Assembly: GCF_023016065.1 (NCBI RefSeq)
Contig: NZ_JALKAQ010000001.1
Span: forward strand, 310,001 to 374,000
Origin: Marinobacter sp. S0848L
GTDB taxonomy: Bacteria; Pseudomonadota; Gammaproteobacteria; Pseudomonadales; Oleiphilaceae
Length of the DNA: 64,000 nucleotides
Direction of reading: 5' to 3'
Shown here: positions 8,769 to 20,415 of the stretch, one piece after another
How the letters are laid out: every line of letters begins with the position of its first letter
Position numbering within the stretch: the first letter of the stretch is position 1
Position numbers and translations under genes: made by a program
The notes under the pieces: model-generated
What the model was told of the DNA's origin: nothing
Seen by the model: only the letters and a program-made list of their open reading frames with translations
Databases searched by the model: none

Positions 8769-9682
8769 AACACCCATGAAACCATCACCGGAATGAAGCC
8801 AAGGGCAAATAATGTACTGAGCAGTGTGGTACCAGCCGCCTGCTGGGGTGATGCGTCCAGCAGCGTGGCAATGACCACGGTATTGGCTGCAATCGGGGTG
8901 ATGGAAATCAGAAAAATCGCCTGATGTACGGCTTGGTCGTAGATGCCCAGCACACTGGCATCCAGCCACCAAAACGCCAGTGCCAGCACCGGCCAGGACA
9001 CAAACTTGCCGAAAAACGCGAGCCCGGTAAACACCGGGTTTCCGGCCAGCCCTTTGAAGCTCAGGATACTCATCCCGATAATCATCATGCCCAAGATGCT
9101 GTATGCGCCCCGCAGGTTATCAAACAGCGGCACGAACGGGTCGGGAATCCCCATCCCCGAAAGGTTCAAACCTACCGCCAGCAGAAACGCATACACCGAT
9201 GGCAGTTTGGCAACACGAATCAAGGCATCGCGGATGCTGTATTTGCCCCGGGCCGCCAGATAAAACCCCACGGAGTTTTCGAACAACGTCGTGCCCAGCA
9301 TGCAAACGATATAGATCGCCAGCCCATGCTCTCCAAACAGCAGAAGCGCAACCGGGATACCGAAATAGCCGGTATTACCAGTCCCCACCGTCAACGGTAT
9401 GACCGCTTCACTGCCATCGTTCAGAATCTTGCGAGCGAAAACCATATGCAGCAAAGCAGTCAGCGTGCAAAACCCCATCACCAGAAACGGTAACAGAATC
9501 ACCTCTGCAGACAGCGGGGCTGCCATCACCCCCGAGAACACCACAGAGGGTGTCACGATGTACAACATCATGCCCGCAATGTGCCTGCCACTGACCTCCA
9601 GATAGCGCCCCGCCACCCAGCCAAGAGCCACCGTTACGTAAAGGGGTAGAAGTTTTATAAACAGGGCCAGCGCTGCTGCCAT
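8765..9682 (-). CDS. AEC-family (auxin efflux carrier-like) permease
   Basis: A 305-residue inner-membrane protein with about ten hydrophobic segments split into two halves, as in the AEC family. Characteristic segments are LYIVTPSVVFSG near the N-terminus, TGNTGYFGIPVALL in the first half and the ITPIAANTVVIATL helix in the second. Bacterial members export small organic acids or related solutes, but the substrate here cannot be predicted. It starts at ATG 9682 after GGGAGG, and its stop overlaps that of the convergent cation transporter by four bases. Confidence 0.88.
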   Translation of the reverse strand: MAAALALFIKLLPLYVTVALGWVAGRYLEVSGRHIAGMMLYIVTPSVVFSGVMAAPLSAEVILLPFLVMGFCTLTALLHMVFARKILNDGSEAVIPLTVGTGNTGYFGIPVALLLFGEHGLAIYIVCMLGTTLFENSVGFYLAARGKYSIRDALIRVAKLPSVYAFLLAVGLNLSGMGIPDPFVPLFDNLRGAYSILGMMIIGMSILSFKGLAGNPVFTGLAFFGKFVSWPVLALAFWWLDASVLGIYDQAVHQAIFLISITPIAANTVVIATLLDASPQQAAGTTLLSTLFALGFIPVMVSWVF

Positions 9683-9786
9683 CGTGCCTCCCGGGCAAAC
9701 ACAAACGAATACTACAAGCGGGGCAGTCTACCACCTACCCATGTGGAGGTAACTCCCCGGCGCAATAGAGAAACTGCTGGTCATCT

Positions 9787-9800
9787 TTGATAATGATCAA
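9787..9800 (+). promoter_or_regulatory. Perfect FNR/Anr/Dnr box upstream of norC
   Basis: TTGATAATGATCAA is an exact TTGAT-N4-ATCAA palindrome, centred about 78 bp before the norC ATG. In denitrifiers this site is bound by Dnr/Nnr-type NO-responsive or Anr oxygen-responsive activators. Confidence 0.88.
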
Positions 9801-9809
9801 CAGCATCAC

Positions 9810-9820
9810 AAATACATCTT
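9810..9820 (+). promoter_or_regulatory. Possible NsrR half-site in the norC promoter
   Basis: AAATACATCTT equals one arm of the enterobacterial NsrR operator. The other arm is poorly matched here, so this is only a candidate single half-site, ten bases downstream of the FNR-type box. If real it would add NO-dependent derepression to norCB. Confidence 0.35.
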
Positions 9821-9871
9821 TATATCCTAGTGCCGCAGTCAGTTATTTCTAACAACCAAGGAGAGAAACCC

Positions 9872-11753
<1,882 letters not shown>

Positions 11754-11765
11754 TAAGGCATAACC

Positions 11766-11787
11766 GCCGGGGTCTTCGGACCCCGGC
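11766..11787. terminator. Strong hairpin after norB
   Basis: A perfect 9-bp GC-rich stem (GCCGGGGTC/GACCCCGGC) with a TTCG tetraloop lies 12 bases past the norB stop. No T tract follows, so it is more likely a stability element or partial terminator that lets norCB mRNA exceed the downstream genes. Confidence 0.6.
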
Positions 11788-11813
11788 ACTCACATCAACT
11801 TCGGACCAATTCC

Positions 11814-12764
11814 GTGCATGCGCAAACCTTCAACCCTGAAGACACCCTCCAGCAGAAGCGCCTGATAACCCGCGGTGCCTTTTTCCTGCTCTTTTTGCTT
11901 GCGCCTGTACTCAATATTTTCCGCTACGACCTGACCGAAACCCATTTTGTTCTTTTCGGTTTTCCGCTTTCGTTTAATCTGCACCTCGATTGGGTGGCGC
12001 AAAGCTCGCCCGCCGAAGTCGCCGGGCAGATTCTGTTCTGGTTCATCCTGCCCATTCTTGTGTTAGTGCCCCTCGCGCTCTGGATCGCGTTCAAATGGGG
12101 TCGTTTGTACTGCGGCTGGCTGTGCCCACACTTTTCGGTGGTTGAAACCATTAATAGTTTAATGACTCGCATTACCGGCCGCCCAACTCTGTGGGAAGCC
12201 CTGAACAAAGGCCGTACCGGCAAAGCCATTCACTGGGCGGGCCTGACGCTGGTATGTGCGCTTATCGGTTTTTCATGGGCCTTGGCGCTGCTGTCCTATC
12301 TGTTGCCTCCGCTTCCGTTGTATACCGATCTGGTAACCGGCCAAATCGATTTGTATCCGGCTATTTTTCTCGGCGTAGCCACCGCAGCCTTCACGTTTGA
12401 TTTCCTGTTTGCACGCCATTTGTTCTGCAAATACGGCTGCGCCGTCGGTCTGGTACAGAGCATTGCCTGGATGGCCAACGGCAAAGGCAAGGTCGTGACC
12501 TTCGATACCAAACGCGCGGCGGCTTGCCGTGACTGCACCAAGGCCTGCGACGAAGCCTGCCCTATGCGGCTGCCTACTCGCAGCCATAAACGCGCCAAGT
12601 TTTCATGCACGCAATGCCTGCAATGCGTGAGTGCCTGCCGCGAAGTGCAGAAAGACAATCCGGAAGGCTCCCTGTTGACCTGGGAGCCCGGAATACCGGG
12701 CAAGCAAACGGTATTAATCCCGGTGCGAGAAATTGAGACCAAGCCGCGTCAACCGCGAGCCTGA
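11814..12764 (+). CDS. Polytopic 4Fe-4S ferredoxin-type membrane protein (NapH/CcoG-like)
   Basis: A 316-residue protein with about five membrane segments and many cysteines: RLYCGWLCP and KYGCAVG in membrane-proximal loops, then CRDCTKACDEACP and CTQCLQCVSAC at the C-terminus. It resembles the core of CcoG/FixG, NapH and NosR but lacks the C-terminal Ig-like domain of CcoG. The first ferredoxin motif has CX2CX3CX3CP spacing instead of the canonical CX2CX2CX3CP. Its place between norB and norD suggests electron transfer or metal maturation for NO reductase; this is inference. The GTG start at 11814 has only a weak ribosome-binding site. Confidence 0.8.
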   Translation: MHAQTFNPEDTLQQKRLITRGAFFLLFLLAPVLNIFRYDLTETHFVLFGFPLSFNLHLDWVAQSSPAEVAGQILFWFILPILVLVPLALWIAFKWGRLYCGWLCPHFSVVETINSLMTRITGRPTLWEALNKGRTGKAIHWAGLTLVCALIGFSWALALLSYLLPPLPLYTDLVTGQIDLYPAIFLGVATAAFTFDFLFARHLFCKYGCAVGLVQSIAWMANGKGKVVTFDTKRAAACRDCTKACDEACPMRLPTRSHKRAKFSCTQCLQCVSACREVQKDNPEGSLLTWEPGIPGKQTVLIPVREIETKPRQPRA

Positions 12765-12778
12765 ATTAAGGAGTCGAT

Positions 12779-14602
12779 ATGGAAGAGTGGGTCGGATTAA
12801 AGTGGCACGATTATGTGACCCGCCAGGCCATGGGCGAATTCCCGGAATACGCCGTACACCTGAAAGACGAAGCCCGCACGCTGGGCGTGCTGTTCCGCGC
12901 CATGGGCGGTGACCCGGCGCTGAGTCTGGTAACGGCAGAGCCCCGTCATTTTCAGATTCGCCGTAAGTTCCTGCAAAAACTTGCGGGCACTCACCGTAAG
13001 TTCGAACTGGCCTGGCGGGATGACGAAAGCTTGCGCTTGCCCGACCAACTGGGCCTGTTTCCTTCGAAAAAACTCAACCGGGAGCTTTATCTTTGGCTGG
13101 CTGCTTTGGCTTCGTTAGGCGAGGTCAGCAACTACAGCTGGCTTAAAGGTAATCAGGCTATGGTGCTGGAATTGCTAGCCCGTTGGCCGGGCCTTGAGCC
13201 TATGTACCAGAGGCTGGTAAAGCACACCCTGCAATGGCGACCCACCCCCGAGAGCCTGTCAGGCAATGAGGCCAAGCGTGAATCAGCGATTCGACAAGCC
13301 CTGATTCACCCCGGCAGCGTGGATGAGCTGCCGGACGCGCTCACCGACCCCTGGCCTGTAGTGCTTTGGCTATACCCGGTTCTGGGGCGCGGCAAAGTAA
13401 CGGGGCAGATTCTGGGCGACGACAACACTCAGTCCAAATCCGGTGGTTTGGCCAAAAAACGCAAGCGCCGCCGCGCTGAACGCGTGGATGCTTTCGATAA
13501 AGATCAGGGAATCATGCTGTTCCGGCTGGAAAATCTGTTTACCTGGTCTGAATTTATTCCCGTTGATCGAGCCGGTGATGACAGCGACGAAGACGATGCC
13601 GATGCGGTGGCGGAAGACATGGATATGATTTCGGTATCGAAAGACCGGCGCGAGGCTTCGTCTGCGATCAAGTTTGATCTTGATCTGCCATCGGAAGAGA
13701 ACGACGATCTTTACCTTGGCCCCGGCATTCATCTTCCCGAATGGGATTGGCGCCGCCAGGCTTTTCGGGAAAAGTTCTGCTGCCTGCAACCTATGCTCAG
13801 CAAAGAGGCGGTTCCGTCTCCGTTGCCCGAACACTTGATGCGTTCGGCGCAAACGTTGCGCCGCCAGTTCAGCGCACTGAAGCCCTTGCGCCAATGGGAG
13901 CGCAGGCAGCTAGACGGTGAGGAGCTGGATTTGGATGCGTGCCTGGATCGCACTGTTCAGATCCGGCGTGGGAGCGGTGAAGTGGACCAAAAGCTGTTTC
14001 GCCAGTGCAAACACAACCAACGTGATCTGGCATGCCTGGTGCTGACCGATGTGTCCTTGTCTACCGACACTTACATCAACAATAACCAGCGGGTCATCGA
14101 TGTCGCCCGGGACGGGCTTCAGTTGCTGAGCGAGGCTTTAACTGCCAGCCGCGATCCGTTTGCCATTTTTGCGTTTTCGTCGCGCCGCCGGGACCATATC
14201 CGGTTCCATCACATCAAGTCGTTTGACGAACCCTACAACGATACAACCCGGGGCCGAATCCAAGCTCTGGAGCCGGGCTACTACACGCGCATGGGCGCTG
14301 CGATTCGCCAGTCTGTCAAGCTGCTGCAGGGCCGGCCCGAGAACCAGAAAATTTTGCTTCTGCTAACCGACGGCAAGCCTAACGATTTGGATTTGTACGA
14401 AGGCCGATACGGTGTTGAAGACACACGCATGGCGGTTCAAGAGGCCCAGAAAGCGGGGATTACGCCATTTTGCGTGACCATCGATGAAGAGGCCAACGAG
14501 TACTTACCTTATGTGTTTGGCAGCGCGAATTTCGTGGTGATCAAAGACCCGACTCAGCTTCCGGCCCAGCTGCCCAAGCTGTATCTGAATCTGACACGTT
14601 AA
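12779..14602 (+). CDS. norD: NorD, VWA-domain NO reductase activation protein
   Basis: A 607-residue protein with a C-terminal von Willebrand A domain (about residues 415-600). Its MIDAS motif is TDVSLSTDT and a LLTDGKPND strand follows. The N-terminal half is helical, with an acidic linker (DDSDEDDADAVAEDMD). NorD works with the AAA+ ATPase NorQ to insert or activate the non-heme iron of NorB. Unusually, norQ is not adjacent but on the opposite strand after nirF. ATG 12779 follows AAGGAG 14 bases after the previous stop, so it is cotranscribed. Confidence 0.95.
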   Translation: MEEWVGLKWHDYVTRQAMGEFPEYAVHLKDEARTLGVLFRAMGGDPALSLVTAEPRHFQIRRKFLQKLAGTHRKFELAWRDDESLRLPDQLGLFPSKKLNRELYLWLAALASLGEVSNYSWLKGNQAMVLELLARWPGLEPMYQRLVKHTLQWRPTPESLSGNEAKRESAIRQALIHPGSVDELPDALTDPWPVVLWLYPVLGRGKVTGQILGDDNTQSKSGGLAKKRKRRRAERVDAFDKDQGIMLFRLENLFTWSEFIPVDRAGDDSDEDDADAVAEDMDMISVSKDRREASSAIKFDLDLPSEENDDLYLGPGIHLPEWDWRRQAFREKFCCLQPMLSKEAVPSPLPEHLMRSAQTLRRQFSALKPLRQWERRQLDGEELDLDACLDRTVQIRRGSGEVDQKLFRQCKHNQRDLACLVLTDVSLSTDTYINNNQRVIDVARDGLQLLSEALTASRDPFAIFAFSSRRRDHIRFHHIKSFDEPYNDTTRGRIQALEPGYYTRMGAAIRQSVKLLQGRPENQKILLLLTDGKPNDLDLYEGRYGVEDTRMAVQEAQKAGITPFCVTIDEEANEYLPYVFGSANFVVIKDPTQLPAQLPKLYLNLTR

Positions 14603-14616
14603 CGGAGTATTTAATC

Positions 14617-15192
14617 ATGGCGGATGGTCTGGCCGTTCGTAATCGGCATTTACCAGGAGATATTGCTGTCTGGTTCTTTATTTTTGCGGAACTGGCGGTG
14701 TTCGGCATTATGTTCATCGGCTTCGGCGTTGCCCGAAGCATGGACCCGGCCACTTTCTCTGCGGGCCGAGAGGCGCTTCACCCTTGGACAGGTCTGGTGA
14801 ATACCATTGGTCTGATCACGGCCAGTTATTTTGTCGCTTTGGCGGTGCATCGTTTCCGTGATCACCGGGCGGGCACGGCGGGGCTGTTGTGGTGGGCGGT
14901 GGCGGCTTCGTCTATTTACACGTTCGGGAAGGTTTGGGAATACGCGCAGCTTTATTCTAACGGCTACAACCTGGGAACCGATGCGTTCTTTATGTTCTAT
15001 TTTTTTCTGACGTTTTTTCATTTTATGCATGTGGTGTTGGGTCAGATTATTTTGGTGGTGTTGGCGGTTAAGGTGAAGAAGGGTGAGTACACCGGCGATG
15101 ATATGAATGGTATGGAATCTGGTGCCTCGTATTGGCACATGGTGGATTTGGTGTGGTTGGTGTTGTTTCCGATGCTTTACGTTTTGGCTTAA
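14617..15192 (+). CDS. norE: NorE, cytochrome c oxidase subunit III-like protein
   Basis: A 191-residue protein with five membrane segments and the COX3 fold (GDIAVWFFIFAELAVFG near the N-terminus and FFHFMHVVLGQ near the end). NorE proteins accompany NO reductase and improve its activity, but their exact function is unknown. It lies 14 bp after norD and 12 bp before norF. The 3' third shifts to strikingly G/T-rich codons (repeated TTGGTG and GTGTTG), a trend continued in norF. Confidence 0.9.
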   Translation: MADGLAVRNRHLPGDIAVWFFIFAELAVFGIMFIGFGVARSMDPATFSAGREALHPWTGLVNTIGLITASYFVALAVHRFRDHRAGTAGLLWWAVAASSIYTFGKVWEYAQLYSNGYNLGTDAFFMFYFFLTFFHFMHVVLGQIILVVLAVKVKKGEYTGDDMNGMESGASYWHMVDLVWLVLFPMLYVLA

Positions 15193-15204
15193 GGAGTCTG
15201 GCTG

Positions 15205-15444
15205 ATGTTGGCGGTTTATATCATTCTGATGCTGTGCACCATGGGGCCGGTTGTGGCTATGCAGGCGGGTGTTGAGCCAGGGATTTTGGTCTGGATGGTG
15301 TTTGGTTTGGTGTTGGTGAAGGCGGTGCTGTTGGTGGATCACTTTATGGAGATGAAGCATTCTCCTTGGGGGTGGAGGCTGGCGTCTCAGGGGTGGGCTA
15401 TTGTTGTTGTGGCTGTGTTAGCTGGGATTCATTTGGCGGGCTGA
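15205..15444 (+). CDS. norF: NorF-like small membrane protein (COX4-type)
   Basis: A 79-residue protein with three hydrophobic segments, of the prokaryotic cytochrome c oxidase subunit IV group that often follows norE. The motif LLVDHFMEMKHSPWGWRLA is typical. The codon choice (TTG, GTG, GGG) differs from the C-ending codons of norB and norD. It is the last gene of the rightward nor cluster and is followed by a palindrome-rich spacer. Confidence 0.82.
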   Translation: MLAVYIILMLCTMGPVVAMQAGVEPGILVWMVFGLVLVKAVLLVDHFMEMKHSPWGWRLASQGWAIVVVAVLAGIHLAG

Positions 15445-15474
15445 TTGTTTGGAGTTAGGCAAGTGGGACGGTTG

Positions 15475-15581
15475 TTCCAAAAACCGCTCCTGCGGCACCC
15501 CTTCGGGGTCCGGCCCGCAATCACAGATTGCGGTCGTTCGGCTGTCGCATGAAGCTTCGCTTCATAAGCGCTCGGCCGAAC
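15475..15581. repeat. Cluster of extragenic palindromes between convergent operons
   Basis: Between the stops of norF and the leftward norQ operon lie three close hairpins: ACCCC/GGGGT (15497-15509), a perfect 8-bp stem CCGCAATC/GATTGCGG (15515-15533), and a long imperfect cruciform bounded by GTTCGGC/GCCGAAC (15536-15581) whose tip is a 7-bp stem ATGAAGC/GCTTCAT. This looks like a dispersed repetitive extragenic palindromic element that may also act as a bidirectional terminator. Only one copy is visible in the window. Confidence 0.6.
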
Positions 15582-15665
15582 CCATGTGGCGCTTCTGCTC
15601 CGCCATCCATGGCTGCGCACATTTTTGGAAGGCCGCCCCCACCTCTGTGCTCTAAACTCTGATCG

Positions 15666-16040
15666 TTACATCAACTTCTTCGGAAAATACGGCGGTTTAT
15701 TGCCGATCGCCTGCGCCAAGGCGATCATGCCCCACAGCACGAACGATGTGTGCAGAACGATGGCCCACACGATGGCGAAGGTCCAGAAGTTACCGGTGTT
15801 GCCGAACATCATCCAGGATATGCCCACACCTGAGCCGATCAATATTGCGCCGAGAATGGACATGTATACGGCGGCTTTGCTGTGGGCTCGCCGTAACGGG
15901 CTGGCGTCTGCTGATTTCAGCATGATGCCGAGCAGAACCAAAAAGCCGATGATCGGCAGGGCCAGCAAGTTCAGCAGGTACCACGCGACCGGAGCAATGG
16001 CTCCGGGGGATTCACTCTTCCGACTGCCCGAATAAGGCAT
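15666..16040 (-). CDS. Small membrane protein of unknown function downstream of norQ
   Basis: A 124-residue protein with three strong hydrophobic segments (roughly residues 15-40, 55-78 and 85-110) and a basic C-terminus (NKPPYFPKKLM). I do not recognise the family. I chose ATG 16040 because GGAGGTG lies just upstream; this start overlaps the end of norQ by 29 bp, indicating translational coupling. It lacks cysteines and heme motifs. Position in nirC-nirF-norQ suggests a role in NO or nitrite reductase assembly, but that is inference only. Confidence 0.7.
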   Translation of the reverse strand: MPYSGSRKSESPGAIAPVAWYLLNLLALPIIGFLVLLGIMLKSADASPLRRAHSKAAVYMSILGAILIGSGVGISWMMFGNTGNFWTFAIVWAIVLHTSFVLWGMIALAQAIGNKPPYFPKKLM

Positions 16041-16794
16041 ACACCACCTCCATGAGCGCATTTACTGTGACCGCGTCGTCCGACAACGGTTCGATCATCG
16101 CAGCTCGACAGGCTTCCACAGCGGGCATTCCGGAATGAATCAGGTAAGCCGTGTGGATCAGTAGCCGTGTTGAAGCCGCTTCTTCCAAATCGTGATCTTT
16201 GAGTTTCCGTAGAGAAGTCGCCAAATCCACCAGTTGCTTGGCCAAGGCACTGTCACAACCGGACTCTTTTTGCACAATCACTTGTTCGACTTCCGGTTCC
16301 GGATAGTCGAAGCTCATAGACACAAAACGTTGCCGGGTGCTTGGCTTCATGCCTTTCAGCAGGCTCTGATATCCCGGGTTGTATGACACCACGAGCATAA
16401 ATCCGGGGGCGGCTTGCAGGAGTTCGCCGGTGCGTTCGATTGGCAGTTCTCTTCGGTCATCCGCCAGCGGGTGCAATACAACCGTGGTGTCTTTTCTTGC
16501 CTCGACCACTTCGTCAAGGTAGCAGATGGCACCTTCTCTAACGGCTCGCGTAAGCGGCCCATCCTGCCAATAAGTGCCTTCCGGGCCGATCAGGTGGCGG
16601 CCTACAAGATCAGATGCGGTGAGGTCGTCGTGGCAGGCTACGGTGTAAACCGGGCGCCCCAGCTGCTCGGCCATGTAGCGCACGAAACGGGTTTTACCGC
16701 ATCCTGTCGGGCCTTTGATTAGCACGGGCAAGCTGTTTTCAGCGGCAGCACGGAACAGCTCTACTTCGTTTCCTGCTGGTTGGTAAAACGTCAT
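16012..16794 (-). CDS. norQ: NorQ/NirQ, AAA+ ATPase for NO reductase activation
   Basis: A 260-residue MoxR/CbbQ-type AAA+ ATPase. Walker A is GPTGCGKT, Walker B is ICYLDEVVEA, and the sensor region includes VVSYNPGYQ. Together with NorD it remodels NO reductase so that active-site iron can be inserted. It is transcribed leftward with nirC and nirF, away from norD. ATG 16794 is preceded by AAGGA. The coupling of norQ to a heme d1 gene resembles the nir-linked nirQ of pseudomonads, but not its usual position. Confidence 0.95.
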   Translation of the reverse strand: MTFYQPAGNEVELFRAAAENSLPVLIKGPTGCGKTRFVRYMAEQLGRPVYTVACHDDLTASDLVGRHLIGPEGTYWQDGPLTRAVREGAICYLDEVVEARKDTTVVLHPLADDRRELPIERTGELLQAAPGFMLVVSYNPGYQSLLKGMKPSTRQRFVSMSFDYPEPEVEQVIVQKESGCDSALAKQLVDLATSLRKLKDHDLEEAASTRLLIHTAYLIHSGMPAVEACRAAMIEPLSDDAVTVNALMEVVYALFGQSEE

Positions 16795-16873
16795 GGATAA
16801 GATTCCTTATGTCTCTTGGCTTTGGGAGCAACACAACACCACGCCATGGCGCACGATGCCACTTAGCCTTTAT

Positions 16874-18076
16874 TTACAGCCCCAGCGCATGAGCCCGGTT
16901 GGTAAAGAAGATGCCGCTGGGTTTTTGTGCTGACAAGGTCTTCACTTTTTCTAGCGTGCGGGTGTTGTAAACGGTAATGCGATTGCTGTCCCTTGAGGAC
17001 ACCCAGACTTCCTCGCCGCGGGGGGTGAACTCCATGTGCAACACAGATTTACCCGGTTCCAGGGTTCGGATGATTTCGCGGCTCTGGGAATCGATAACCT
17101 GCACTACGTTGTTTTTCGGGTGGGCAAAGCTGACCCATATCTGGCGATTATCCGGGCTGGCCATCACAAACACCGGCTGGCCCTGAACGGGTATGCGCTG
17201 CACCATGCTCCAATCGCTCATGTCTGCGACCAGCACTTCATGTCGGCCCACCGCGGGCACAAATGCGTGGCCATCGGCAATCGCCCAACCTTCCAGATGC
17301 GGCATTTTGTACACAGGCAAGCGTTGTTCACCTTTGCCATAACCCGGAAGGATGGTTTTGGCGCTCTGTTCCGGGTGCCATAAATCCATCATCGATAAAC
17401 CATCTTCCCCGAACAGCCCGGCAATGTAGTAACGGCCATCCGGGGTAATCAGGGAATCGTACGGCTGTTTACCGGCATCGAAGCGTGTGACCTCCGGCGG
17501 CGTTGCCATCATGTCTACGGTCCAGATTTCACCCGCTTCAAACAGGCTGAAGACAAATTGATTGCCCGGTGCGTCCACCAGGCCGACGGTTTTGGATTGG
17601 TCTTTTTCACCCTGCTCATTGATGTAGTACGCGGGTATTTCCAGCACGGTTTCGAGGGTTTCACTATCGAAGACGTTCACACCGCCGGGTTCGTAGTTGG
17701 ATACCGCCACATAGCGCCCGTCCTGAGAGATGGCGCCACCAATGCTGTTGCCGGACTGGATCACGCGGTTCGCGATTGTCATGGTCAGTAAATCGACTTT
17801 GGTCAGCCCGCCATCGCGACCGAACACATAGCCATAACGGGCATCCCGGGAATACACCACGGAAGCGTGAGACAAATCCCCCAGACCTTCCACACGCCCC
17901 AGCACATCGCGTTCGGAATGATCGACCACCTGAACAGAACCGGTGGCCCGCTCGATGATCAGCCCCAAATCTCCGGTACCTCGCAGAGGCAGATTCTGCT
18001 CAGGTTGCAGCGCCTGACAGCCGACCATCGCAACCGCGGCGATCATGGTCACTACCCGAAACATCAACTTTGTCAT
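16874..18076 (-). CDS. nirF: NirF, heme d1 biosynthesis lipoprotein
   Basis: A 400-residue protein homologous to the heme d1-binding beta-propeller domain of NirS and to NirN, but without a cytochrome c domain. It begins with a lipoprotein signal (lipobox VAMVGC), so it should be a lipidated periplasmic protein. NirF acts late in heme d1 synthesis on the dihydro-d1 precursor. Key propeller segments SHASVVYSRDARYGYVFG and MEFTPRGEEVWVS are visible. I chose ATG 18076, preceded by AAGGA, over an in-frame TTG two codons upstream. It is cotranscribed with nirC. Confidence 0.94.
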   Translation of the reverse strand: MTKLMFRVVTMIAAVAMVGCQALQPEQNLPLRGTGDLGLIIERATGSVQVVDHSERDVLGRVEGLGDLSHASVVYSRDARYGYVFGRDGGLTKVDLLTMTIANRVIQSGNSIGGAISQDGRYVAVSNYEPGGVNVFDSETLETVLEIPAYYINEQGEKDQSKTVGLVDAPGNQFVFSLFEAGEIWTVDMMATPPEVTRFDAGKQPYDSLITPDGRYYIAGLFGEDGLSMMDLWHPEQSAKTILPGYGKGEQRLPVYKMPHLEGWAIADGHAFVPAVGRHEVLVADMSDWSMVQRIPVQGQPVFVMASPDNRQIWVSFAHPKNNVVQVIDSQSREIIRTLEPGKSVLHMEFTPRGEEVWVSSRDSNRITVYNTRTLEKVKTLSAQKPSGIFFTNRAHALGL

Positions 18077-18097
18077 GGTCAATCCTTGCTCATTTAA

Positions 18098-18445
18098 TTA
18101 GCGGGTCTTTTCAAGCAGCGCGCCGGATTTCAGCTGGCGGCTAATCCACGCCATGTCGTCATCGGTCAGCAACGCTTTCCAGGGAGGCATGGCCGTTCCG
18201 GGCACACCTTCGCGAATAATCGCTTCGATCGCAGCCACTGGCAGCTGCTCGATATCGGAAGGTCGCAACGGCGGCCCCAGACCACCTTTGAACGTTAACC
18301 CATGGCATGAACCACAATCCTGAACAACAAAGTTACGAAGCTCGGCCTCCGTTTTCGTTTCTGCAGAATGGGCAAAAGCCGGCCATAGGGTCAGCACGAC
18401 CATAAGCAGCAAATACCTGAACGTGTCACCCATCCTACGAGCCAT
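18098..18445 (-). CDS. nirC: NirC, periplasmic c-type cytochrome
   Basis: A 115-residue cytochrome c with an N-terminal signal peptide (cleavage likely after AFAHSA) and one heme site CGSCH; the distal methionine is probably in GTAMPPWK. NirC donates or accepts electrons during heme d1 maturation and may feed NirS. I chose ATG 18445, seven bases after GGAGG. It heads the leftward operon nirC-nirF-norQ-orf, divergent from nirS. Confidence 0.9.
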   Translation of the reverse strand: MARRMGDTFRYLLLMVVLTLWPAFAHSAETKTEAELRNFVVQDCGSCHGLTFKGGLGPPLRPSDIEQLPVAAIEAIIREGVPGTAMPPWKALLTDDDMAWISRQLKSGALLEKTR

Positions 18446-18501
18446 TCGAAAACCTCCGGGAACCTGCAATGGCATGCTGAAACGCCTACAAAATCTCAGC
18501 C

Positions 18502-18515
18502 TTGATATTGCTTAA
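18502..18515 (-). promoter_or_regulatory. Weaker FNR/Dnr-like box for nirC
   Basis: TTGATATTGCTTAA matches eight of ten positions of TTGAT-N4-ATCAA and lies about 57 bp upstream of the nirC ATG. With the separate box near nirS it suggests that each divergent transcript has its own site. Confidence 0.5.
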
Positions 18516-18586
18516 ATTCTGCAGAGGTAGCTAGTGATCTTTGGGCATACCCATGGGGAGGTACTCTCTTGCATAACCTAACTTTT

Positions 18587-18600
18587 CTGACATAAATCAA
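18587..18600 (+). promoter_or_regulatory. FNR/Dnr-like box upstream of nirS
   Basis: CTGACATAAATCAA matches eight of ten positions of TTGAT-N4-ATCAA, about 62 bp before the nirS ATG. The right arm is perfect. Dnr/Nnr-type NO sensors bind such sites ahead of nirS. Confidence 0.65.
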
Positions 18601-18619
18601 TGTCCATAAGTCCTAATAA

Positions 18620-20386
<1,767 letters not shown>

Positions 20387-20415
20387 TCCGGCCCCGGCCC
20401 GGAGGAGATCGCCTG

